Shown here in pieces: positions 1-11,149 of a DNA stretch of 64,000 nt (within the stretch, counting starts at the first letter, position 1; every line of letters begins with the position of its first letter). The DNA is taken from positions 67,501 to 131,500 of the forward strand of contig JAQJVL010000540.1 in NCBI GenBank assembly GCA_035578905.1, in the 5' to 3' direction. The notes under the pieces are model-generated. The model did no database searches. It saw only the letters and a program-made list of their open reading frames with translations, and was not told the origin of the DNA. The position numbers and the translations under genes are program-made. Source of the stretch: Stictocephala bisonia (Eukaryota; Arthropoda; Insecta; Hemiptera; Membracidae).

Positions 1-9
1 ATAGTTTAA

Positions 10-352
10 AAATTGGGTGTGCGTCGGACCACACGGTGGATGTTATACTTCTTTGGCCATTCTCATACACCCACTCACGCACACAAACAGACAGGATATA
101 TAAATGAATTATAAGACATTTTTCAATATTATTCAATATATTTATCTTCAATACATTATACGTGACTTCATTATTATATTATACACCTATATTATCATTA
201 TCAGTAATTTCTTCGATTAAATTTCTTCGATTAACAATCGATTAATCGATAGTTCTTAAAAATTTGTTCTTACTTTTCAGCGTGACGCGTTTTCTCGACC
301 AACATCCCATCCCAAAGTGTCCAACGGGCGCAAAGAAGTATAACTTCAAAAA
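10..352 (+). mobile_element. MITE-like nonautonomous element, copy 1
   Basis: This segment matches 7572-7912 in inverted orientation almost base for base. Shared landmarks are the GGGTGTGCGTCGGACCACAC end, the ATCGATTAATCGAT run and the CAAAGAAGTATAAC end. Both copies carry the 14-base terminal inverted motif GTTATACTTCTTTG (here 42-55 and, reversed, 331-344), and the interval between the outer edges is exactly 303 bp in both. Homology continues about 30 bp outside one terminus, so the true ends may be TTGGG and CTTC next to A-rich target sequence. There is no coding capacity. The class is unknown: MITE or other nonautonomous DNA element is an inference from size and terminal symmetry. Confidence 0.75.
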
Positions 353-689
353 TCTAAATTATACATATTATTTTGATCTGTCCAGATAGAACATGTCAAG
401 TAAATAATGATACTTCACATTGTAAAAAATTATTGAAGTATATATTTATTTTGGGTTAAAGTAACATTTACTATGAAAGTAAGTTTATCTAAGTAATAAT
501 TTACTTTATTTACTTTTAAGAGACCGGTCGTAGTAATACGGGTAACTATGTTTGGTGAACGAGTGTGATGATGATATTAACTACTATAGTGTAAGTTACT
601 TTCAACGGCCATCATATACTTGGAAAATTACAGGGGCATGGGAAACCGAAGGCCGTATTCATTTCTGAGTGATTAAAGTCCTATATTAT
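353..689. other. AT-rich stretch, nothing recognised
   Basis: No reading frame, RNA gene or clear repeat seen. A short GC-richer patch near 600-655 (GGGGCATGGGAAACCGAAGG) resembles sequence near 43670 (CATGGGAAACCAAGGAC). In both places it lies just before SINE sequence, so it may be a decayed repeat. Confidence 0.4.
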
Positions 690-905
690 TATTATTTTTA
701 TTTTTGGCTAACAGACAACCCTGATGCTCAGTGCACTCTCTAGGACAGCATTGGAAGCCAAACCACCGAACGTGGCCATAACAATATTCTGCAGTGTCGT
801 CCAGGCCCAACACAATAATATGACTAAAAACAGTGCTCATCGTCTACAATCTCCACAACACTTACCTCTCAAGTAACTTACTTACAGTTCTGCCCAACTG
901 TGCAG
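690..905 (-). mobile_element. tRNA-type SINE, 5' half only, diverged
   Basis: Read on the minus strand this segment follows the head of the SINE at 36207-36680: the same order of GGAGATTGTAG, a box B-like region, and at the far end the GCTAACnGACAA block (plus-strand sense). It is clearly more diverged than the 36-kb copy and lacks the 3' half. Assignment rests on alignment by eye. Confidence 0.5.
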
Positions 906-1589
906 GTTTTATAATTACTAGTATATTTTTTTAATTTATTGTTGTATACCTATGACTATTGTTTTTAGATTAATAAAGGTTTTGCATATTTAATCGAAAT
1001 CCAAAACATCTCTGGATTAAATGTTAATAAAAAGACTACTTTTATTGTTCATAATTTATGTGATAAAAAGAACTACATATTCTTTGTAAAGGTAACTACC
1101 ACGTAATAAATTTACATATTATCACACCTGGCCATGGAATTGGAAACGTTGGGCAACATTTCCCGAATCACAGTAGAATGGATATTCCTATTGTATTATT
1201 ATTATTGTTTCAAACAATGTGTCACAAATACAAGAAATATAATAAATAAAAACTATAAAGTTTATAAATTAGTAATAAAACATTACATTTCTAAAACTTA
1301 GTTTTGATTTCATAATAAAACTTTTTTTAACAATTAAACTATGTCAAAAAAAAACAGTTTCATTTTATATTTATTTATTTTAGGATGTTACACATTAAGC
1401 TGCAAAAAAACATTAATGACACTGAAGTATATTACCTTGTTGTTATAATTTAGTAAAATAGTATAAAACTTGAAATCTAATTTTATTCCTGTAATTATAT
1501 TCAGTACTTCTTTAATAAGCATATATTCGCGATATTACTAAATTTTTACATACATTAATTTATACAGCTACATACCTTAAACATTTATA
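906..1589. other. AT-rich stretch, nothing recognised
   Basis: Very AT-rich with homopolymer A and T runs. No gene or repeat family recognised. Confidence 0.4.
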
Positions 1590-1985
1590 TCTTGGGTACC
1601 CCCCTTAATCATCATGTGTAGCCCCCTATAATCAACTTGGGTAGTATGCCGTTTTCAACTTAGGAAAATCTCCGTGTACAATTTTTCCAACCCTTCTTGA
1701 TGCCCCCTGCGATCAATGCGGATTATCTTCGTGATCAAATTGGATAGTCGACTGTCATAAACTTAAGTAGGCTCCCCGGAATCAAATCGGTAAATACTCG
1801 TGATCAACTTTATCAGCTAACTATACTTGACTTAGATAACCAACCATGATCGTCTTAGCTAGACACCCGTGATCTTCTGTGAAACCACTACGAAGGTGTT
1901 GAGGTAACCGATGATCGACTTAGTTAGTCATTGATCTACTTTGAAAGCTTATGATTATTTTTTAAGTCACAATTAAGCTAAGAGG
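1590..1985. repeat. decayed tandem repeat built on a GATCAACTTGG-like motif
   Basis: A motif close to (G/C)TGATCAACTTGGATAG, followed by a C-rich CCCC(C)GT linker, recurs roughly every 30-40 bases (for example AATCAACTTGGGTAG, GATCAAATTGGATAG, GATCGACTTAGTTAG). Copies are too diverged to define an exact unit. The array ends next to a GC-rich hairpin at 2000-2018. Confidence 0.5.
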
Positions 1986-1999
1986 TTTTCAATAGGGGT

Positions 2000-2018
2000 T
2001 TGGGGGTGAAGCCCCCAA
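2000..2018. repeat. GC-rich hairpin TTGGGGG/CCCCCAA
   Basis: Perfect 7-bp arms (2000-2006 and 2012-2018) around a TGAAG loop, followed by ACGAGTGAAGCGAG. It is an isolated GC-rich motif in AT-rich DNA and may be the terminus of a decayed transposon. Confidence 0.5.
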
Positions 2019-2171
2019 CGAGTGAAGCGAGTTATCTTTAATACAATGGAAATACCATAATTGTAATGAAGTAAATGTCATTTACTACATATAAAGAGCA
2101 ATATAATTATTATTTTGATCATTGCAAGGGGAATTGTCGTTTTCGTATAGTAAGAAAGCAATACATTTTCT

Positions 2172-2209
2172 ATCATCTAAATCAAACTTGTTAGTTTGAT
2201 TTAGATGAT
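2172..2209. repeat. perfect 17-bp hairpin, 4-nt loop
   Basis: Left arm 2172-2188 and right arm 2193-2209 are exact reverse complements separated by TGTT. Such long perfect arms are unlikely by chance in this context. It is one of five similar structures in the window. Confidence 0.85.
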
Positions 2210-2218
2210 TGATACAAA

Positions 2219-2439
2219 GTTAGCTGAAAATCAGACCAACACTACGTGGTTCAGATTCCACGTAAAGCTGTATGTGCCCTGGCTATTGGGCTATTAATAG
2301 TCCTTTCTGAGCTAAGTCGAATTTAGATAGTAACAATGACTACACTCGTTCATCTACACTCATCACACTCATTCACTCCTCCTATTCGCCCATATCTCTA
2401 CGATCGGCGTCTTAGATATGAATAATGAATAATGAAAAC
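2219..2439 (+). mobile_element. tRNA-type SINE, 3' part
   Basis: Same family as 36207-36680, here on the plus strand. It starts at AGCTGAAAATCAGACCAACA and runs through CTACACTCATCACACTCATT to CGGCGTCTTAGA, ending in a short tandem tail of GAATAAT units. The tRNA-like head is missing, so this copy is 5'-truncated. Confidence 0.75.
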
Positions 2440-2773
2440 TTTGTATTTAACATACATAGTCAAAAATATAAATATTATTGGCAGGGAATCCAAAAAGTCT
2501 TAATTTATAAATAAATACAGTAGCGCGGAAATACTCGTATATAACTGACTAGCTTAGAATTGCTACTTAAAGTTGATAGGTAAAGTTTGTCTCTAAACGT
2601 GTTTCTATATAAACCAATCTATTTTTCATTTATATGTAAATAAAATAAACCACAAAAACTAACATCTACCCAACCTTCAAAGCCTTCGTGAATGTTATGT
2701 CTCTTTTACGCCTGTGTCTATTGCAGTTAATAATAAATGTATACTGAGTTCAATATAGTATAAGTGAACCTTT
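2440..2773. other. AT-rich stretch, nothing recognised
   Basis: No feature supported. Confidence 0.4.
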
Positions 2774-3077
2774 CACAACACAAATATATTACAATTAAAG
2801 CACAACATGTACAAAAATATTACAATACGAGTACAAAATGCACAAATACCAAATTCATTGATTCTTGTGAACTACGCTCATTTTCCTCAGATCAGAGGGA
2901 TTAACAAAATAATAATTATTGTGCTTCAATGAAATCGATCACCATAATATTTTAGCCTTTTGTACTTGTATTGTTATATTTTTGTACATTGTTTACTTAT
3001 ATTGTAATATTTTTGTATTGTGTGACGTTTACTTGTACTGTATATGTTACCAACACGTATTATGCTAATTAAAAATA
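2774..3077. mobile_element. foldback element with long inverted arms, copy 1
   Basis: Arms at about 2774-2840 and 2956-3024 are imperfect reverse complements (CACAACACAAATATATTACA against its complement at 3001-3024, and GTACAAAATG against the complement near 2960). The centre holds CCTCAGATCAGAGGGATT and a block reading ATCGATCACCATAATATT. A second copy lies at 59305-59480, and homology between copies continues past the right arm through AACACGTATTATGCTAATTA. No coding capacity. Foldback or MITE class is inferred from structure. Confidence 0.65.
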
Positions 3078-6000
3078 TGTTTAATAGTTGTAATCAAGGA
3101 TGGGGTAGAGCTAGATTAGAATGTGCTGAAATACGGTTTATATGTATTTTATTGATGTGTAGAAAGACATAATACGATTAAGCATTGTTATCTAATTTAA
3201 GATTTTCATAAACATTTAATCCATCTATAAATTTTATTTTAGGATAACTCAGATATGTAGTTTAGTAGAAACATAACATTCAATGTGTGAGTTTTAAATT
3301 TAAAGATTTAGAAATATATAGCAATTCAATAAGAATGCATTAATTTATGTAGATTGTTATATATTATAAAAACTTTCCATGACAAATCCACGCTCTTTTA
3401 GGTGAGCAGGGGGATAAATAACTTCTATTTTACTATAACTCCAACTATCAACTAAAATTTTTCAAATTTAATTTTAATATTGTATTTAACATGTGTTTTT
3501 TAGCTATTGCAAGTTTGTTCAAAAATAATTTTTACACATCAAATTTTTTATATTCTAAAAGTTAATAGACAAAAAATGTTTTGGTATAGCAAATTGATTT
3601 AGTAAAAAATTTTATCACACACATAATGTTATAGATAAAAATACATATTGAATAGATTGCTACGTAATTTAGGTACATTTTGGTAAAATCGTAGTAAAAT
3701 AATGTAATAATTTCGAAATGATTTCAATTTATAATCAAAAGGATACTTACATTTAGATTTTGAAATTGATATGCACATAGTTGTATAATTGCTACTAAAT
3801 ATATATCACCAACAAATATAGCGATGGGTTTATTACAATATTTTTTTTTTTTTTATTAATCGGAAGCACTATTTTCTATAAGTACGCATCTATTTATTTT
3901 CTTATAACTGTATTTTTTACTTGGCTTTGAACATTTTTAATTTTACTTCTCATTTTTTTATATAATTTCAGACTATTGCTATCAGTAGGAACAAAATATA
4001 CTTGGAACTGTTTTCATTACGTGCATATTTCATACTTTCTAAATAAAAACAAAACAAAAAAACAACCCAGAGTAATTAAAACGGAAGTTTAAACGAGGAA
4101 TTGAAGCAGAATACAAAACCACTAACGAGACGAGAGCTACTGTCTGCTTGCTTCCGTAAATGCTTTGCAAAGAACACAATAATTGGTTCTCCAGTATGGT
4201 ACCTCTTGTGTGGGTTACTTTGATATTCAGATATATAGTTGACTGAATATAGTTTAGCATCCGACTGTGTGAGAAATCTACTATTTGACTCTGTTCTAAA
4301 ATATAATTATGTTACTTGGATTGTACTTGTTTATTTTTTGTTAAGAATGAGGACAAAATACTTCAAAAGACAAATTATGAATCGTTTTATTGTTAAAATT
4401 TACTAAAAAAGTATATGAAATAATATTATAACATCTCATAATGTAAAATCTATTTAAAGTAAATAGATTTAAAACAAGTTAAATTATGTCTCAGGATATA
4501 GTTTTATATCGTATTTTTACCATAAATATTAAAAAATTTTAATACCTTAAACCGATTTGTTTTGAAATAAATTAATAATACATTATTTTAAGCACTTCTT
4601 GTTGTAAAAAAAATCAATACAGATGTTATTTTCATGTACATATATAATATAATGAGATCAACACTGATGAGTTTAAGTTGTAACTAATTTCAACTGATGA
4701 GTTATAAAATAAGATAAAGGCTAACATAATAATCAGTGAGGGTACAAAGTCATTTTTTCATTGAACCCCTGAACACACATATCTTGATTATGATTCCAAA
4801 ATAAAGTCAGTCAAGTAAAAATAACAGCCTTTTGTGAATAGAATTAATTCACTAAAATTAAAAGTTAGAGTAGTTAAATTTTAAAATTGAGTGTGAATCG
4901 AAATTGAGTTGAAATTGGTAACGTATATCATAAATCAATATAGTTAACAACTGCAGTACTCTACTAACATTTAAGATATATCTTCCCAAACATGTTGTTT
5001 TGTTTCCTTATTAGAGTCTCTTATTTGCTTTAGTAAGATAACATTGCAATCACACGTTTTACAACGAAGAATAGTCTAAACAAAAGACACTTGTCACCAG
5101 TAAGGAAGGTCTCCATGTCCCCAGACAGCATAACTAGGCCTAAGTATTCAAACATGATTCTATTTTATTATTCATGTAGACTCTTTTTTAAAAGAATAAG
5201 AGTTTTTTCTTCGTTATATTGTGTAGATTCGGCAGCTTAATGTTTTACTTATAGCATAAATTGTGTTTTTGATTGATTTCCATTTATGCTTTCGTAGTTA
5301 AGGTCATTAATCTATAAGACCTTACTTTACGTTTAGAATACAGAAATAAGTTACTTGTACTATTGTATGAATCCGAATGATTTCCTTGTAGCCATTCATT
5401 GACTGACTAACCACCGCTTATACAAACTATATAGCGTTGTACCGTAAAAATATAAAACTATGTTTCATAATATCAAGATACGTACTGATAAAGGCGTAAA
5501 CAATGTTTTCTCTTAAAGGGATGAACTAGTATAATGTAATGATAATTATTGATTCGCTTTGAAAGCACGTTTATAATAGTTTACAATTGAAATTATATGC
5601 ATAATATAAAAATAACACATGATTTATTAAATACTTAACAAAACAAATGTTATATATTTCTACTTTAAAAAAAAGCCCATTGGAAACCTGAGTTGGTTCT
5701 ACCATCATTCGAAAAAACACAAAATTTACCAGCAAAGTGTCAGTGCCAAACTGCAAACAAAAATATATATTCAAATTGAAAATTTTGATTTAAATTACAT
5801 TTGTGTGCATTGTCAATATACCTAGCAAATATTTAGGAAAAAACAAAAAATTATACAATATAGTAAATATTACAGTAATAAATAATGATTATAGTATATA
5901 AACCAGTAAAATATATATTTCAATATATTATAGTTAACTTAACGCTACAATTAACAATGATTACTTTCAATCGATAACCACAAGTAACTCAGTAAGACAA

Positions 6001-6239
6001 AAATAAAATGATAAAAAAATGGATTATTTTAAAATTACCAACAAATCATAAAAATTATCTTTAGTAAATGGCCCTTTTTTTCATATGCATAGTAAATTTT
6101 CGTAAAGATGTTGACAACATGGAAACATTAGATTTAAGTCTCTGGGTGCAACGCTAGAATAGAAGTTTTGAAACAATGTCAAATTACCTTTTGTAATAGT
6201 AAAAACATTTGGACTCTCTTTATATTGTAACCTATGTTG
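3078..6239. other. 3.1 kb AT-rich DNA, nothing recognised
   Basis: No convincing reading frame, RNA gene or repeat. The few open frames are short, of low complexity and show no family resemblance. Poly-T occurs near 3842-3855. This could be intron or intergenic DNA. Confidence 0.4.
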
Positions 6240-6299
6240 TATTGAGCATTATGTTGTATTGAGGTTACAACATACGTTTATATTGTGTTACACTTTAAT

Positions 6300-7571
6300 T
6301 AAACACAATTTAAAACTTTTAAAAGATACAAATTGTTTTGTTGTTAGATAGATAACACATTTAAGTGTCTGAAAATAGGCCAGATATGCTCATATATGTT
6401 CTTTTTTACTATTATTCTAATGTTAAACTGTTGAAGAGTAGTTATTGAATACAGTGCACTGAGATTGGCTCCTCTCCAACAAGCATTTCCGTAACGAAGC
6501 CGCGAATAAACAAGTGCGTCATAGACTGAGGTTGTGACAGTAATAGGACATAACTTACGAAGAATAAAACACTTCCGAACTCTGAAACAAACTTCCGTCT
6601 TTAATTTTGCTATATTACCCTTTCACGAAAGATTACTATCAATCACTATTCCCAAATATTTGATTAATTTTATTTGATCTGTTATTAAGAAATTGCAATA
6701 AACAACACCAGGATTGCAGTAACTTAGCTCATGATATCGAATATTGTCATTAAATATTAATTCTTCTTTGAGGCTGAATATCATAAATTTTCTTTTCTCA
6801 CTCACAATCATAACGTTTTTACTAAACAAATAACCAATACTAGATCATGCTTCATATAATTTAACAGCATATTTGTACAACCACCTTCATATATGAAAGA
6901 AGTGTCATCTAGAAATGCCGTTAATGAACCGCGAAATATCCCATTGCATAAATAATTGATATAAATCAAAAATAAAATAGGACCCATAGCAGATCCTTTT
7001 AGTACACCATAGCCAATAGTGTTGAAATTGTTTTCACCTATCCTAACACATAGTTTCCTTTCCATTAAACAGTGTTTAAACCATCTGTGTGGTAATCGTC
7101 TAACTCCAGCGTACCAAAGCTTATCCAACAAAATTGGGTAATCAACCGAATCAAATACTTAAGTTATTGCTATGAACAAAGCTGAACATATTTCTTTATT
7201 ATTTATTGATTTGTATTTACTTTTCATGAAATTAAAGAGAGAATTTCCTATAGAAAGATCCCATCGGAAACCATATTGTGCAAAATTAAAAAGCTATATT
7301 ATGTTTATGTACTCTACTAATCGTAGTTTGATCATTTTTTCAAATATTTTTTTAAAAGTTGATAGCAATGAGATAGGACGATAAAAATTTGGTTGACTCC
7401 TCTCACATTTTTTTAACAGAGGCACAATAACTGCAAGTTTGAAACATAACGGAAATTCCTAGTTCTATGCTAAAAACCATTCATTATTCACATAAATAAT
7501 GAATGGTGCAATGGACTTGGTTAAATTAGAACTCATTCTGTCATATACAGGTGATTTATTATTCGTAATAT
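6300..7571 (-). pseudogene. LINE reverse transcriptase remnant (RT core and C-terminal part)
   Basis: RNA-dependent DNA polymerase of a target-primed non-LTR retrotransposon. On the minus strand one sees NNKSPVYDRMSSNL (7560-7510), the fingers block NFYRPISLLSTFKKIFEKM (around 7400-7320), QYGFRWD, a motif A relic ending VFDSVDYPILLDKL (7170-7115), the motif B relic GSAMGPILFLIYIN (6990-6950), and a motif C relic FLDD (6910-6897) where active enzymes have F/YADD. Downstream come KYLGIVIDSNLS (6650-6623) and SRLRYGNACWRGANL (6515-6465), typical of the LINE thumb and C-terminus. The catalytic Asp of motif A is replaced (ALFIAIT instead of the usual FLD-SKA), stops interrupt motif A and the fingers, and the G of PQG is lost. 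It is therefore inactive. Confidence 0.85.
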
Positions 7572-7912
7572 TTTTGAAGTTATACTTCTTTGCGCCCGTT
7601 AGACACTTTGGGATGGGTTGTTGGTCGAGAAACCGCGTCACGCTGAAAAGTAAGAACAAATTTTTAAGAACTATCGATTAATCGATTGTTAATCGAAGAA
7701 ATTTAATCGAAGAAATTACTGATAATGATAGTATAGGTGTATAATATAATAATGAAGTCATGTATAATATATTGAAGATAAATATATTGAATAATATTGA
7801 AAAATGTCTTATATTTCATTTATATATCCTGTCTGTTTGTGTGCGTGAGTGGGTGTATGAGAATGGCCAAAGAAGTATAACTTCCACCGTGTGGTCCGAC
7901 GCACACCCAATT
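7572..7912 (-). mobile_element. MITE-like nonautonomous element, copy 2, inserted in the LINE
   Basis: Inverted copy of the element at 10-352. Terminal motifs GTTATACTTCTTTG at 7579-7592 and its complement at 7868-7881 span 303 bp, the same as in copy 1. It splits the reading frame of the surrounding dead LINE, so it inserted after the LINE. The insertion site is A-rich on both sides, which hides any target-site duplication. Confidence 0.8.
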
Positions 7913-8600
7913 TTTTTTTATTACATCGATAATTTCTGTAGGACCTGTAGGAGACTTGAAAAAGATTCTTTACGACGATTTATTTTAAAATATTAAGAGT
8001 AATGAGTAAAATTTTGTACATTTTCTATTTGTGTCCGTAACTGGTTTGCCATGTTCAAGAAATATTTATTAAAAATATTAGGAAACTCTGAAACATCAGT
8101 GGATGGATCAGCTTCATCAGCCAATTCAGTTATACTATCCTTCTGTGATTCTACACCAATCAACATATTAACTAAGCTCCATTTCCTTCGAACATTTCCT
8201 GACAATTTCAGAAACCTTGTCTGATAAAATGTTTCCTTAGCTCAAGTTTATCAATATTATGTCTACTTCAAGTTTATTCATAAAGCTGTTAATAATACTG
8301 AGTGATTTATTATCATTGGGTTTACGCATTAATAGTTTAACGATTTTTTTCTCTTTAGAATTCGGTGAAATAAATTATCGCTTGTCCAAGGTTTCAATTT
8401 TTATTTTTTTTCAGTTGACTTAAATTTTACAATTATTAATTGTGTTTTGAATAGCCACAATAAAGGTATTAAACGCTTCAGAAGTACTAGTTTTTGATAA
8501 ACAATATCCCAATTCATTAAATGAAGTTCAATTATTAACTTTCCCATATCCGTTTTAAACCTATATCTGTCCGTCACTGACGCACATAGTAAAGACTATA
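7913..8600 (-). pseudogene. LINE linker between endonuclease and reverse transcriptase
   Basis: Minus-strand translation in shifting frames gives SEAFNTFIVAIQNTINNCKI (8490-8430), KPWTSDNLFHRILKRKKIVK (8390-8330), RRKWSLVNMLIG (8190-8155), ADPSTDVSEFPNIFNKYFLN (8115-8050) and SPTGPTEIIDVIKK (7955-7915). This order is the usual spacer between the APE endonuclease and RT in jockey/CR1-type LINEs. At least two frameshifts separate the blocks. It joins directly to the RT remnant once the inserted element is ignored. Confidence 0.75.
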
Positions 8601-9029
8601 AGTAATTTCTTTAACGACTAAGAAGAGCCTTTGTTACAAGCCGGTGCAGTTTAACCCTAGAAAATTTATTTTAACAGTGTAAGCGTACGGTTTGAAGGAA
8701 ATTAAAATAAAATACAAGAATGAGTTGAGTACAGGGTTGTTTGAGAAGCTTGCAGGTGGAGTTCTTGCACATATCTTTAGCTAATGATACAAGTTTAAAA
8801 TAGTAAAAGGACAATTAGAAAGTCCATCTTATCATATTCTTCTCTAGCATTTCGTCACCACCTCTATATACAACGTAGTTTATAGTTACCAGATTTTTTC
8901 TTCGTAGTCAGACCCTTACCTAAACTGGAGTCAGCCCCACCATCAATTTGGTGAGTGTTCAACATATGATATTTCGAAACGTTAGGTCCATGTTTTTTTT
9001 TTTTATGTTTAAATCAATTTACCCCAGGG
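8601..9029. other. AT-rich stretch, nothing recognised
   Basis: Poly-T at 8993-9004. A CGAAACGTTAGG string near 8975 recalls retroelement termini, but no supporting structure was found. Confidence 0.35.
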
Positions 9030-9331
9030 TATTACCCATACACCTAAGGTGGTACTGAATCACCCACCCAACTATACAAATATGGTGGTACCGAACCCAC
9101 CATCCAACCATACAAATATGGTGGTACCGAACCACCCATCCAACCATACAAATATGTTGGTACTGAACCACCCATCCAACCATACAATAATGGTGGTACT
9201 GAACCACCCATCCAACCATACAAATATGGTGGTACTGAACCACCCACCCAACCATACAAATATTGTGGTACTGAACCACCCACCCAACCATAAAAATATT
9301 GTGGCACTGAACCATTCATCCACCTATACAC
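9030..9331. repeat. 36-bp minisatellite, about 8 copies
   Basis: The unit reads approximately GGTGGTACTGAACCACCCAT then CCAACCATACAAATAT. The period is exactly 36 bp, so no copy shifts frame, and at least one plus-strand and three minus-strand frames stay open across the array. These open frames are a by-product of the period and should not be taken as genes. The last edge unit reads CCTATACACGTTT, approaching the CATACACGTAC variant of the related array at 60714-60949. Confidence 0.95.
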
Positions 9332-11149
9332 GTTTATTTAATCAACTGTTACAGACCAAACCACGCACTTTTTATATGTTTGATAAGGACTTTTTATAAT
9401 AAATTTGCTGAGTCTAAGTTTTCTTCATGACTGTTTAGTAGTTCATTCCGAACAATATTACAAACCTAGTATAACAATTTCCCTAAAAATCAGAACAACC
9501 TTAAGTCTCTACCATAAATTATATGCTTAAATACTCGCAATGTTTTATATAGTTATGTGAGAGGATAACAATTCTTAAGTGTGTTAAGGATGGCTGTAAA
9601 ATTATTACATGCAACGAAGTGATGAGGGTCGTGAAACTATACTTAAATGAGTGGATGGGAATATAGTTACAAAAAATAGCTAGTATGAATCGAATGTTTC
9701 CCTTATAATAAAGTATACACGAATCTAATTAAACTTCCTCTAATTAGATATAGCATATTATAACTACTGTCTCCATTATTCATAATTACAATACTAGATT
9801 TCTAGGAAAAACATCACTCTAAGACATACATTCTGTATATATGAGTTAAAACCGTTGTATACTAACATAGTTCACGTTATAATGTGCATAGCGTAGAGGA
9901 TTGTGGCAAGTACGTTTGTTATGCAAGCAAATGAGACTGAAACTTGTCATACAAGTGATAAGACAATCCCCTGCAGTGACGTAAACGGGTTGGTAAATCC
10001 CTTGTGTCAAAACTTGTTACGGACTTAAGCTCCGTAAGCCAATTTCAGAGCAAACATAAAATATACTGTAAGGCTCTTAGGGTAGCTTAGCTAAATATAA
10101 ACCTCGCTGCTTATTTTTCACTTTGCTAGAAAGGTGCTATTCAATTTTAAGACAAATGTTTTATCAATATTATCTAGTGAAATCACTAATAGATAATACA
10201 TTAAATGAACATTAAATTTATACATTTTAAGTATTATATTTTTATTAAGTATTATATTATATTGTTTTATAAAAATTTATAAAATAAATATTTTGCATCT
10301 TTTGCTATAAATCAGCATCATTAATTTAAAGTAATAGTTTCCCTACATTACACAATATTATTAAAATATATTTACATATTTATCTGTAAAGGTAAAATAA
10401 ACAGTTTGATTCTGACAAAGTACCTTTTAATAGTTAACGTACAACTTTAAGGTTGTTGAGTGAGTACTCATTCCCACTTATAGTCTTCGTTTATTTAATT
10501 TAAATAGTTAGTAAAATGTCAAATAACAATAAAAAGTACTGAAATTCTATTTTAAATTCTGACTCACCGAACAGCAGTAAGAAAAATTCAAATAATTTTG
10601 TTAGTTTTTCTGGCTCAATCTGTTTGGGTCAGAATCACAGAACCCATAGATTGTGATTAGGAAATTAGTCCTCAAACAGGCCACCCTTAAACTGACCTCA
10701 TATTCAGTATAGAAACAAATAAAAAAGGATTTTCTCGATAAAAAATTGTGTTATAACAATGTTTAAATAACATTTTACAATAGTGAATGTAATACGAAAG
10801 AATCAAGAATAAGTTACCGTAGTGCTATAAATTAAGTTGAAATATGTGTAAGTCTGTTTTTGTGTCTTTAAGAGAATGTTTTAACACTTTTAAATTAAAA
10901 TTTTTAAGATTTGCATTTTAAAAAAAGCTTTCGACGTAGATTAAGAATGACAGAACAACATTAAACTATGTTTTATTATTAACAATGTAAGTGTCGTATC
11001 TTATTGTAAATTAGGATAAGATGTTAAATCATGTATTATGTAATTTTAATGTCCGAACTCAATATAAGTGGTTATTTTAAGTTATATTGTAATAGGAAGT
11101 TTATGAATGTTAAGATACAACTAGTTTTCTTATGCCACTACAATTTAAA
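9332..11149. other. 1.8 kb AT-rich DNA, nothing recognised
   Basis: A short palindromic TTACGGACTTAAGCTCCGTAA occurs near 10018-10040. No genes or repeat families recognised. Confidence 0.4.

Larger units (their letters stand above)
6240..8600 (-). mobile_element. dead jockey/CR1-type LINE, interrupted by a MITE-like element
   Basis: On the minus strand the conceptual product runs from a region just after the endonuclease (near 8600), through the linker (8580-7912) and reverse transcriptase (7571-6640), to the C-terminal segment (6620-6300). A 340-bp MITE-like element sits at 7572-7912 exactly between the linker residues IIDVIKK and the NNKSP segment that should follow directly. Several stops and frameshifts break it. 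The 5' end with the endonuclease is missing or too decayed to see, and no poly(A) tail is evident. Confidence 0.85.

Noticed and set aside
7172..7384. Plus-strand frame over the dead LINE
   Set aside because: Shadow of the minus-strand RT remnant, whose motifs are clear.
42..7881. Resemblance of GAAGTATAACTTC to a loxP arm
   Set aside because: Only a short AT-rich palindrome; the spacing and second arm of a recombinase site are absent.
8960..8990. Second hammerhead-like site (CGAAACGTTAGG)
   Set aside because: No CUGANGA partner or plausible stems nearby.
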